The notes under the pieces are model-generated. The model saw nothing but the letters and a program-made list of their open reading frames with translations, did not search any database and was not told the DNA's origin. Source: Fibrobacter sp. UWR3 (GTDB taxonomy: Bacteria; Fibrobacterota; Fibrobacteria; Fibrobacterales; Fibrobacteraceae). Taken from it: a stretch of 64,000 nt of DNA. The translations under genes were made by a program, and so were the position numbers. The stretch covers positions 1 through 64,000 of the forward strand of contig NZ_FRCW01000011.1 of NCBI RefSeq assembly GCF_900143055.1, read 5' to 3'. How positions within the stretch are numbered: the stretch's first letter is position 1; every line of letters begins with the position of its first letter. Below, one piece after another: positions 47,320 through 55,335 of this stretch.

Positions 47320-48978
47320 ATGGATGTGAAAAAGTATTCCGAGATTCTGACTATCGCGCTGTGGCTCGTAGGCGGAATTTTAATGCTTGCGACGGTCGCG
47401 ACTGCGGCCCCGAACCCCAATTTCCATATTTATATTGCCTACGGGCAGTCCAACATGGCCGGTAACGGCGATATCGTCCCTGCCGAAGACCAGGACAAGT
47501 ATTCCGAAAAGTTCCTGATGCTTGCCTCGCATAACGCAAACGCGAGCCAGCGTAGCGGCAAGACGAACCAGTCCATCAAGACTGGCGAATGGTACACCGC
47601 GATTCCCCCGATGTTCCACCCGTTCGAGAACCTCTCCCCGGCGGACTACTTCGGCCGTGCGATGGTGGATTCCCTGCCGGGCGTAACCGTGGGCATTATC
47701 CCGGTTGCAATCGGTGCGGTGAGCATTCGTGCCTTCGACAAGGACCAGTATGAAAGTTACTTCAAGGGCGACGGCAAGGACATCATGAGCTGGGGCTGGC
47801 CCAAGGATTACGACAACAACCCTCCGGGACGCATTCTGGAACTCGCCAAGAAGGCTAAGGAAGTGGGCGTCATCAAGGGTTTCGTTTTCCACCAGGGCGA
47901 AAGCGACGGCACCGACGACAACTGGCGCCGCACCGTCTACAAGACCTACAAGGATATTATCGACGCGCTCGACCTCGACGAAAACGAGGTGCCGTTCGTT
48001 GCCGGCGAACTCCTCCAGGAAGGCAACAACTGCTGCGGAAGCAAGAATGGCGGCATTGCCCAGCTCAAGAACAACTTCAAGAAGTTCGGGCTTGCCTCCT
48101 CGAAGGGCCTGCAGGGTAACGGCAAGGACCCGTACCACTTCGGGCGCGCGGGCGTGATTGAACTTGGCAGGCGCTACTGCTCCGAGATGCTCAAGCTTAT
48201 CGACAAGACGATTGACCCGGATGCCCCGCCGGTAAACCTGGTGGACCCGAGCCAGTCTACGGTTCCTGACGAACCTCCCGAGGAATATGGACCCTATACC
48301 GACCCGATTGAAATCCCGGGCAAGGTGCAGGCCGAAAACTACAACAAGGGTGGTGCAAACGTTGCCTACTACGATTTGAACAAGGGTAACGAGGGCGGCA
48401 AGCTCCGCAAGGACGATGTGGACATTTACCAGCCGAACATGGGCATTGTCGTGGGCTACAACCAGAAGGGCGAATGGCTCAAGTACACCGTGAACGTGGC
48501 CGCCGATGGCGATTACGGAATTTCCGCCAACGTGGCGGGTGAAAACGGCACGGGCGGTTTTGTGCTCTATATCGACGGCGAACGCATCGGCGATGAAATC
48601 GTCAACGAGGGCAAGGGATTTGACGCGTATTCTGTCGTGGATGGCGGCAAGGCTTCGCTTAAGGCGGGCGAGCACGAACTGAAAATTGAAATAACCAACG
48701 ACTGGATTGATATCGACTACGTGGAATTCAAGGAAGTTTCCTCCCAACAGCCTCTTGGATTTAAGGATGTACGCCTGGGCATGACCGAAGCAGAGAGCAA
48801 TTTTGAACTGTTCGACCTTCGCGGCAACCGCGTGGCTCGCTTTAGTGCGGGCGGCATGGCTAGCGCGATGGATTACGTGAAGTCGGGTGCGCTCAAGGTT
48901 CGCGGCGGCGTGTACATGCTCCGTGGCAACACGGCGAACGGGATGGTTTCCAGGAAGGTAGGCGTTTATGCAAAGTAG
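47320..48978 (+). CDS. Acetylxylan esterase CE6 with CBM6 and sorting tail
   Basis: The 552-residue secreted enzyme has a signal peptide, then the SGNH-type CE6 motifs IAYGQSNMAGNGD (near 42, nucleophile Ser), FHQGESDG (near 191) and DPYHFGRAG (near 270, His). A Pro/Glu linker leads to a CBM6 (about 330-475; PGKVQAENY, WLKYTVNV, IDIDYVEF) and a ~65-residue C-terminal tail (FDLRGNRVARF ... GVYMLRG). CE6 enzymes remove acetyl groups from xylan; Fibrobacter Axe6 enzymes have this architecture. AAAGGAG precedes ATG 47320. The tail resembles type IX secretion/anchoring domains, which is inference. Confidence 0.88.
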   Translation: MDVKKYSEILTIALWLVGGILMLATVATAAPNPNFHIYIAYGQSNMAGNGDIVPAEDQDKYSEKFLMLASHNANASQRSGKTNQSIKTGEWYTAIPPMFHPFENLSPADYFGRAMVDSLPGVTVGIIPVAIGAVSIRAFDKDQYESYFKGDGKDIMSWGWPKDYDNNPPGRILELAKKAKEVGVIKGFVFHQGESDGTDDNWRRTVYKTYKDIIDALDLDENEVPFVAGELLQEGNNCCGSKNGGIAQLKNNFKKFGLASSKGLQGNGKDPYHFGRAGVIELGRRYCSEMLKLIDKTIDPDAPPVNLVDPSQSTVPDEPPEEYGPYTDPIEIPGKVQAENYNKGGANVAYYDLNKGNEGGKLRKDDVDIYQPNMGIVVGYNQKGEWLKYTVNVAADGDYGISANVAGENGTGGFVLYIDGERIGDEIVNEGKGFDAYSVVDGGKASLKAGEHELKIEITNDWIDIDYVEFKEVSSQQPLGFKDVRLGMTEAESNFELFDLRGNRVARFSAGGMASAMDYVKSGALKVRGGVYMLRGNTANGMVSRKVGVYAK

Positions 48979-49051
48979 TGAAATCAAAATAGTGAAGCAG
49001 ATAGTCTTCTTTATGGTGATTGCCGTTTCCCTCGGCTTCATCTACGGATAG
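48968..49051 (+). CDS. Possible 27-residue membrane peptide
   Basis: The ATG overlaps the end of the CE6 gene by 11 bases in another frame. The product MQSSEIKIVKQIVFFMVIAV plus SLGFIYG has a basic start and one ~18-residue transmembrane segment. It ends before the terminator of the same transcript. No homologue is known to me; a chance frame is possible. Confidence 0.3.
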   Translation: MQSSEIKIVKQIVFFMVIAVSLGFIYG

Positions 49052-49073
49052 TCTTCTCCTAATCATATATCGG

Positions 49074-49100
49074 GCCCCGGCTAAGCCGGGGCTTTTTTTT
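49074..49100 (+). terminator. Terminator of the CE6 transcript
   Basis: GCCCCGGC-TAA-GCCGGGGC followed by eight T. Confidence 0.9.
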
Positions 49101-49131
49101 GCACACCCCTCCCTAGTCAAACGCGTCTCCT

Positions 49132-49200
49132 ATTGACAAAATATCAATGGAAAACATATCGGAACCCTATAAAAAAGCCTTTTTAGAGGGTATTTTTAGG
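49132..49200 (+). promoter_or_regulatory. Two-part upstream region of the GH43 gene
   Basis: An inverted repeat ATTGA-N7-TCAAT (49132-49148, containing TTGACA at 49133) lies exactly 58 bp before TATTTTTAG (49191), inside the shared element CTTTTTAGAGGGTATTTTTA (49179-49198). The same pair and the same 58-bp distance are found before the GH27 gene. Confidence 0.55.
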
Positions 49201-49218
49201 GTTATAAGGAGTTTCTGT

Positions 49219-51552
49219 ATGGGATGTTTCAAACTTCTGACTCGCGCAGCCCTCACTGCTGCTGCTTTTACCGGCATTTCCTTTGCCGTTACGGTCAATA
49301 ACCCGATTATGTACGTCGATAGCCCGGACCCCTCGATTGTCCGCGTTGACGACGCTTACTACATGGTGACGACGACCATGCACTTTGCGCCTGGCGTGCC
49401 CGTTTTCAAGAGCACGGATTTGGCCCAGTGGCGCACGGTGGGGTATGCCTACCAGACGCTCACCAACAACGACCAGCAGAACTTGAATGGCGGCAAGGAC
49501 GCCTACGGTAAGGGCTCTTGGGCTTCGAGCATCCGTTACCACAAGGGATTCTTCTACGTGCTGACCCCGTCCTACACGACAGGCAAGACTCACCTGTACA
49601 AGACCGCCGACGTGGAAAGCGGCCAGTGGAGCGAAGTGCAGCTCCCGTTCTATCACGATCCGTCCCTCTTCTTCGATGACGACGGCACCGTGTGGGTGTT
49701 CTACGGCAGCGGCGACCAGATTAGCTACGTGCAGCTCAATGACGATGCGAGCGGCGTGAAGGCCGGCGGCAAGAGCGGCAAGCTCGGCGGCGTGAGCGTG
49801 AACCAGGTGACCGGCACCAGCAACTACTACGTGCCGCAGGAAGGCTCGCACATGGAAAAGGTGAACGGCGAATACTACCTGTTCACGATTTCCTGGCCGG
49901 CGGGCAAGAGCCGTAGCGAAATTGTTTACCGTTCCAAGAGCCTGCTCTCCGGATTTAGCGGAAGGTATTTCCTCTCCGATAACGGTGTTGCGCAGGGCGG
50001 CATTTTTGATACTCCCGATGGCAAGTGGTATGCCCTCCTGTTCCGCGATTCCGGCCCGGTTGGCCGTATGTCGCACCTGGTCCCGATGGAATGGAAGGAC
50101 GGCTGGCCGGTTCCGACCAGCGGAAGCAAGGCACCCTCCACGATTGACCTGCCGGAATCCCCGCTCCCGGGCTATGGCATGGTCACCAGCGATGATTTTG
50201 AATCCAGCGAACTTGCTCTTGAATGGCAGTTCAACCACAATCCCGATAACAAGAACTGGAGTTTGTCTGCAAATCCGGGTTTCTACCGCATTACTACGAG
50301 CCGCACCGATAGCCGCGTGGTGAATGCGAAGAACACCTTGACACAGCGCTCCTTTGGCCCCAAGAGTTCGGGCCGTACGCTTGTCGATGGCACCGGCATG
50401 AAGGATGGCGATATGGCCGGCCTCGTTGCCCTGCAAGATGACAAGGGCTTCGTGGCGCTTGCTAAAGATGGCGGCAGCTACAAGGTGGTGATGTACACCG
50501 GAAACAAGGACGGTGAAAGCCTGAAGGACAGCAAGGCGATTTCGGGTTCCAAGGTTTACCTGCGTATCGATTTCGACCTGCCGATTGACCGCGGTACCGC
50601 ATACTTCTACTACAGCACCGATGGCAATACCTGGACAAAGATTGGTAGCGACGTGAAGCTCAATTACGACCTCCACATGTTCGTGGGTGTGCGTTGGGGC
50701 CTCTTCAACTTTGCAACAAAGCAAGCGGGCGGCTATGCGGACTTTGACTGGTTCAAGGTCGGTGTTGATGCGAACGATGAAATTTACCTCGATGGCGCTG
50801 GCTCTGAACCTGTCCTGCAGACTCCGTTCTGTGCCGCCGGCGAAAACTGCCCCGCCATTGCGCTCCCGGGCAAGATTGAGGCCGAAAACTTCGACGTGCC
50901 GGGCAAGGGCAAGGACGGTACCTCTTACTACGATGGCGATTCCGAGAACCACGGCGACAGCGACTACCGCGCAGGTACCGGTGTTGACCTTTACAAGAAG
51001 GCGACTGGAATCATCGTGGGCTACAACAGCGAAGGTGACTGGCTCGAATACACCGTGAACGTGAAGGAAGCGGGTGATTACACCATGTTCGCGGCTGTCG
51101 CTGCTGCAGGCAACACCTCGAGCTTCAAACTCTCCCTGGACGGCAAGGACCTCACCGAAGAAATCGCGGTGCCTGCGGCAAGTTCTGGCGAAGAGAATTA
51201 CGACGACTACAACAAGGTGCAGGCCAACGTGACGCTCCCTGCTGGCGAACACGTGCTCCGCTTCACGGTTACTGGTGCCTGGCTCGATATTGACTACTTC
51301 ACGTTCGTGAAGGGCAAGGACGCTACGGACCCGGAACCCATCGGGACTGATATTGCGCAGAAGGTGCGCTTCGGCGTGCAGGGCGTGCAGACTTATCGCG
51401 TGTTCAGCCTGAATGGCACGCTCGTGGGAACCGTAGATGCTACAAGCACGTACGAGGCCCAGTCCAAGGTGCGCGCGATGGTTTCTGAGAAGGGCGTGTA
51501 CCTGATCAGGACCGCGACAGGCATGACTCGCCGCGTTCTTGTGACAAAGTAA
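49219..51552 (+). CDS. GH43 xylosidase/arabinofuranosidase with beta-sandwich, CBM6 and sorting tail
   Basis: The 777-residue secreted protein has a signal peptide and a five-bladed GH43 domain: DSPDPSIVRVDDAYY (catalytic base Asp near 37), FYHDPSLFFDDDGTVW (near 147) and EGSHMEKVNGEYYLF (acid Glu near 208). A concanavalin-like beta-sandwich (about 320-515) follows, as in GH43 subfamily 12-type enzymes, then a CBM6 (551-697) and a tail with YRVFSLNGTLVG ... KGVYLIRT. Expected substrates are xylo-oligosaccharides or arabinosyl side chains. ATAAGGAG precedes ATG 49219; the longer frame (49147) overlaps the promoter element. The CBM6 is very similar to that of the GH27 enzyme. Confidence 0.88.
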   Translation: MGCFKLLTRAALTAAAFTGISFAVTVNNPIMYVDSPDPSIVRVDDAYYMVTTTMHFAPGVPVFKSTDLAQWRTVGYAYQTLTNNDQQNLNGGKDAYGKGSWASSIRYHKGFFYVLTPSYTTGKTHLYKTADVESGQWSEVQLPFYHDPSLFFDDDGTVWVFYGSGDQISYVQLNDDASGVKAGGKSGKLGGVSVNQVTGTSNYYVPQEGSHMEKVNGEYYLFTISWPAGKSRSEIVYRSKSLLSGFSGRYFLSDNGVAQGGIFDTPDGKWYALLFRDSGPVGRMSHLVPMEWKDGWPVPTSGSKAPSTIDLPESPLPGYGMVTSDDFESSELALEWQFNHNPDNKNWSLSANPGFYRITTSRTDSRVVNAKNTLTQRSFGPKSSGRTLVDGTGMKDGDMAGLVALQDDKGFVALAKDGGSYKVVMYTGNKDGESLKDSKAISGSKVYLRIDFDLPIDRGTAYFYYSTDGNTWTKIGSDVKLNYDLHMFVGVRWGLFNFATKQAGGYADFDWFKVGVDANDEIYLDGAGSEPVLQTPFCAAGENCPAIALPGKIEAENFDVPGKGKDGTSYYDGDSENHGDSDYRAGTGVDLYKKATGIIVGYNSEGDWLEYTVNVKEAGDYTMFAAVAAAGNTSSFKLSLDGKDLTEEIAVPAASSGEENYDDYNKVQANVTLPAGEHVLRFTVTGAWLDIDYFTFVKGKDATDPEPIGTDIAQKVRFGVQGVQTYRVFSLNGTLVGTVDATSTYEAQSKVRAMVSEKGVYLIRTATGMTRRVLVTK

Positions 51553-51580
51553 CGCTTTTTACAAAATGACAATGATTTGT

Positions 51581-51617
51581 TATACCCCGCAGGTAATTTT
51601 CGACCCTGCGGGGTATA
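51581..51617 (+). terminator. Hairpin terminator after the GH43 gene
   Basis: TATACCCCGCAGG (51581-51593) and CCTGCGGGGTATA (51605-51617) form a 13-bp stem; a weak T-tract (TATT) follows. Confidence 0.65.
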
Positions 51618-51661
51618 TATTATGGTAGGGCAGTTTGGTGTTTTGCCCTTAAGGAGTCAAT

Positions 51662-53173
51662 ATGTTTGGTCATAAAATTTCCTCCGCGAAGGCGGTTTCT
51701 GCCCTTGCGCTAATAGCAGCGACTGCTTTCTCGGTTCCTGCACTTGCAGACAACATAACGGTTGATGGCAAGAGCCGCAGCATGCTCGTGTATGCGCCTT
51801 CGGGTATCGAGAAGAACCGCCCGCTCATCATCCAGATGCACGGTATGAACCAGGACGCCCCCTACCAGAAGAATGCGGCGAAGTGGGAATCCATTGCCGA
51901 TACCGCGCGTTTTGTGGTGGTGTTCCCGAACGGCGAAAACAAGGCCTGGGATATCTCCGGCAACAAGGACCTCAACTTTATCAAGGCCATCATCAACGAG
52001 ATGTACAATAAGTACGGTATCGACAAGAACCGCGTGTACGTTTCGGGCTTCTCGATGGGCGGCATGATGAGCTATCACGTGGCAAACAAGATGGGCGACC
52101 AGATTGCGGCCATCGCGCCTGTTTCGGGTGGCGGCGGCGTAAACTCGCCCAAGCGCGCCATGCCGATTATGCATACGCACGGAACTACCGACGACGTGGT
52201 GAACTACAATAGCACCGTGAATACCCTCAAGGGCTGGGTCAATGCACAGAAGTGCTCCAGCAATTCGCAAAAGATCAAGCCGTATCCCTCGACCAAGCCG
52301 GGTTCTGCCGCATCGCTCGAAATCTGGAGCGGCTGTACCGACGGTGTCGAGGTGCGCCTGCTGACCATTGACGGCAAGGGTCACTGGTATTCTATGGACG
52401 AGGCCGTGAGCGTCAATACGAGCGTGGAAATCTGGAACTTTGTGAAGAACTACTCGCTTGATGGTTCCAGCATCACGCCGCCTCCTCCCGCGATTGTGGT
52501 GCCCACGAATCGCGACAGCATCTTTAATGGCGGTTTCGATTCCACCTCCGTGGCTTGGGACCTGCAGGTGCACGGTGACGCGCAGGCGACGGGCGAGGCC
52601 AAGGGTGGCAAGTACCAGCTGGACATTTCCACTGTCGGTACCGAGAATTACCAGGTGCAACTTATCCAGCACGATTTGCACCTCGAAAAGGGACAGTGGT
52701 ACGAAATCAGTTTTGACGCGAGCGCGGGTGCGGCCCGTACGCTCGAGGTGAACGTGGAACAGCACAACGACCCGTGGGCATCTTACCTCAAGGAAAAGCA
52801 GAATTTTGAACTCGGCACTACGCCAAAGACGTTCACGTTCAAGTTCCAGATGACGGCCGCGACCGATACGAACAGCCGCCTGAGTTTCAATGCGGGCGCC
52901 GCCACCGGCACGCTCACGCTTGATAACGTGAAAATCGCGAAGACGGAAGCCCCCGCTGATACGGGAACGACCGCCCTGCGCGGGGTACAGTTTGTGCGCG
53001 AACAGCCGGCATCGTATGCCGTGTTCGACCTGCGCGGTCACAGGCTCGGGACTATCGAAATGCACGATGCGACCGAGGCCGAAACGCTCCTGCGTGCGGG
53101 TTACACGAAGGGAGTTTACCTCCTGCGCGGCCTGAAGGGCGAAAAATCGCTTCTGGTGCCCGTTTCCCGCTAA
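51662..53173 (+). CDS. CE1-type feruloyl/acetylxylan esterase with C-terminal carbohydrate-binding sandwich
   Basis: The 503-residue secreted protein has a signal peptide, a CE1/PHB-depolymerase-like alpha/beta hydrolase with GFSMGGMMS (Ser near 131), HGTTDDVV (Asp near 176) and GKGHWYS (His near 241). A CBM4/22-like sandwich follows (about 285-430; NGGFDSTSVAWDLQVHGDA, LSFNAGAATGTLTLDNVKI) and then the tail FDLRGHRLGTIE ... KGVYLLRG. Such enzymes remove feruloyl or acetyl esters from arabinoxylan. TTAAGGAG precedes the ATG. Unlike its neighbours it has no CBM6 and no clear copy of the shared upstream element. Confidence 0.82.
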   Translation: MFGHKISSAKAVSALALIAATAFSVPALADNITVDGKSRSMLVYAPSGIEKNRPLIIQMHGMNQDAPYQKNAAKWESIADTARFVVVFPNGENKAWDISGNKDLNFIKAIINEMYNKYGIDKNRVYVSGFSMGGMMSYHVANKMGDQIAAIAPVSGGGGVNSPKRAMPIMHTHGTTDDVVNYNSTVNTLKGWVNAQKCSSNSQKIKPYPSTKPGSAASLEIWSGCTDGVEVRLLTIDGKGHWYSMDEAVSVNTSVEIWNFVKNYSLDGSSITPPPPAIVVPTNRDSIFNGGFDSTSVAWDLQVHGDAQATGEAKGGKYQLDISTVGTENYQVQLIQHDLHLEKGQWYEISFDASAGAARTLEVNVEQHNDPWASYLKEKQNFELGTTPKTFTFKFQMTAATDTNSRLSFNAGAATGTLTLDNVKIAKTEAPADTGTTALRGVQFVREQPASYAVFDLRGHRLGTIEMHDATEAETLLRAGYTKGVYLLRGLKGEKSLLVPVSR

Positions 53174-53194
53174 AAAACACTAAAAACACTAATA

Positions 53195-53267
53195 GCGCCA
53201 TTGACAAATAATCAATGGCGCCTTCCGTTTTGGCGGGTATTTTGCCGTTTTTGGAGAGTATTTTTAG
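53195..53267 (+). promoter_or_regulatory. Hairpin/operator and shared element before the GH27 gene
   Basis: GCGCCATTGA-N7-TCAATGGCGC (53195-53221) is a perfect 10-bp inverted repeat that could end the CE1 transcript or act as an operator. TTGACA (53201) lies 58 bp before TATTTTTAG (53259), part of GTTTTTGGAGAGTATTTTTA (53247-53266). This spacing and both motifs repeat the arrangement before GH43. Confidence 0.55.
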
Positions 53268-53297
53268 ACCAGTAAATCAAAAAAAGTGGAGATGAAG

Positions 53298-55127
53298 ATG
53301 TTTGGTTTAAAAAAATGCTCGCTCGGCGGGGCTTGTGCCCTTGCCTTTTTGGGTATGGCCTCTCAGGCCTTTGCACATCCGGATAGCCTGGTGCTTACGC
53401 CCCCGTTGGGGTGGAACAGCTGGAACGTGTTCCACGAAAATATCAACGAAAAGCAGATTCAGGAAATTGCCGATGCCATGGTCAATTCCGGTTTGAAGGA
53501 TGCCGGCTACATTTACCTGAACCTCGACGACAACTGGATGGACACCAAGCGCGATGCGCAAGGCAACCTCCAGAATAATCCGAAAACCTTCCCGAGCGGC
53601 ATGAAGGCCATTGCCGATTACGTGCATTCGAAGGGCCTGAAGTTCGGTCTTTATGGCGACCGCGGCAAGCGTACCTGCCACCATTACAATAGCAACTGGC
53701 AGAGCGAAAGCGGTTCCAACGGTCACGAAGAACAGGATGCCAAGAAACTCGCCGAATGGGGCGTGGACTACTGGAAGTACGATAACTGCGATTCCGATCC
53801 GAGAACCCAGGAAAAAGATTACACTGCCATGTCCAACGCTCTCCGCAATTCCGGACGCGATATCGTGTTCAGCATTTGCATGTGGGAATACAAGGACTGG
53901 ATGCCGAAAATCGCTAACCTCTGGCGTACTACTTTCGATATTGGCCCCGAATGGATTTCTACCTCCTGGTACCGCGGCGTCTATGAAATTATCGATGCCA
54001 ACAACAAGTACTGGCAAATTGCAAAGCCCGGTCATTGGAACGACCCGGATATGCTCGAAGTGGGCAACAGGGGCCTCTCTTACGAGGAACAGCGCTCCCA
54101 GATGACGATGTGGTCCATCATGGCTGCTCCCATCATGATCAGTTCCGACGTGCGCAACATGAGCAACGAGACCAAGGAACTCTACCTGAACAAGGACATG
54201 ATTGCCATCAACCAGGACTCCCTGGGCGTTCAGGGCCACCGTATCTCTGACCAGAACGGTAAGCAGATTTGGACCAAACCCTTGAAGAATGGCGACCTTG
54301 CCGTGGCGCTCCTCAACAACAATTCCTCTACCCAGACTGTCGAATGCAACTTTGCTGACATCGGCGTAGAAGGCGAAGTGGAAGTCCGCGATGCCTGGAA
54401 AAAGAAGGACTTGGGCCCGGTTTCGCACGTTTCTATCGAACTTCCGGCTCACGGCTCTGCACTCCTCCGCTTGGTTCTCAAGCCGGTTCCGCGCAAGCCG
54501 TTCAAGGGCGAGGCTCTCGCTATTCCAGGCAAGATCGAAATGGAAGACTTTGACGTGAACGGCGTGGGCCAGGGCAACACCACCTACAACGAAAGCGATA
54601 CCGAAAACCATGGCGATAGCGATTACCGCCCGGGTACCGGTGTGGACCTTTACAAGAAGGCTACGGGAATCATCGTCGGCTACAACCAGGCCGGCGAATG
54701 GCTCGAATACACCGTGAAGGTTGCCAAGACGGGAACTTACACGATGAGTGCCTCCGTTGCCTCTGCCAACAGCACTTCTGGCTTCAAGCTCTCCATGGAC
54801 GGCAAGGATATCACCGAAGAAATTGCGGTGCCTGCGGCAACCTCGGGTGAAGAAAACTACGACGAATACAATACGGTTGAAGCCGAAGTGAGCCTGACCG
54901 AGGGCGAACACATTCTCCGCTTCACGGTTACCGGCGACTGGATGGACATTGACTGGATAAAGTTCAGCGAACCGGGGAGCACCGAACCGGGTACGGATGC
55001 AATCCGCCAGGTAATGCCTGCCGTTCGTGGCGATGCCTCTGCGCCGCGCCTTGTCAAGAAGGGCAATACGCTCTTTGTCGAGAAGAACGGCATGCGTTTC
55101 GACCTGACCGGCCACCGCCTCCGCTAA
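53298..55127 (+). CDS. GH27 alpha-galactosidase-like enzyme with CBM6 and sorting tail
   Basis: The 609-residue secreted protein has a GH27 barrel with PPLGWNSWNVF, YLNLDDNWM, DYWKYDNCD (nucleophile Asp near 161) and HWNDPDMLEVGN (acid/base Asp near 249), then a C-terminal beta domain. A CBM6 (408-557) follows and a short tail PRLVKKGNTLFVEKNG plus MRFDLTGHRLR. It would release alpha-galactose (or beta-L-arabinopyranose) from galactomannan or side chains. GGAG is six bases before ATG 53298 (MFGLKK); upstream in-frame GTG/ATG codons overlap the ribosome binding site. Tail type is shared with the GH5 enzyme. Confidence 0.88.
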   Translation: MFGLKKCSLGGACALAFLGMASQAFAHPDSLVLTPPLGWNSWNVFHENINEKQIQEIADAMVNSGLKDAGYIYLNLDDNWMDTKRDAQGNLQNNPKTFPSGMKAIADYVHSKGLKFGLYGDRGKRTCHHYNSNWQSESGSNGHEEQDAKKLAEWGVDYWKYDNCDSDPRTQEKDYTAMSNALRNSGRDIVFSICMWEYKDWMPKIANLWRTTFDIGPEWISTSWYRGVYEIIDANNKYWQIAKPGHWNDPDMLEVGNRGLSYEEQRSQMTMWSIMAAPIMISSDVRNMSNETKELYLNKDMIAINQDSLGVQGHRISDQNGKQIWTKPLKNGDLAVALLNNNSSTQTVECNFADIGVEGEVEVRDAWKKKDLGPVSHVSIELPAHGSALLRLVLKPVPRKPFKGEALAIPGKIEMEDFDVNGVGQGNTTYNESDTENHGDSDYRPGTGVDLYKKATGIIVGYNQAGEWLEYTVKVAKTGTYTMSASVASANSTSGFKLSMDGKDITEEIAVPAATSGEENYDEYNTVEAEVSLTEGEHILRFTVTGDWMDIDWIKFSEPGSTEPGTDAIRQVMPAVRGDASAPRLVKKGNTLFVEKNGMRFDLTGHRLR

Positions 55128-55173
55128 TGTCATCCCCGGCTTGACCGGGGATCTTCAAAAGTTCCTCCTAACA

Positions 55174-55211
55174 AAAAGCGTCTCGCTAGCAATAGCGGGG
55201 CGTTTTTTTTT
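55174..55211 (+). terminator. Terminator after the GH27 gene
   Basis: AAAAGCGTCTCGCTA pairs with TAGCGGGGCGTTTT (two G-U pairs), followed by a T-run. A separate repeat CATCCCCGGCTTGACCGGGG (55134-55153) lies directly after the stop. Confidence 0.7.
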
Positions 55212-55335
55212 GAAAAATTTTACACCGGGGCTTTTGAATTTTTAGCAAAAGTGTTTTGTGTAAGGGGGTGTTTTTTGCCGTGCTGCGAATCTAATTTTTA
55301 TGATGGTGCATGGTATAGGGAAAGGATGGTACAAG

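Noticed and set aside
49183-51252. A 689-codon antisense open frame opposite the GH43 gene
   Set aside because: Gene on the plus strand has signal peptide, catalytic and CBM6 motifs; the antisense frame is a by-product of codon bias and its translation is low-complexity (repeated Val/Ala/His) without motifs.
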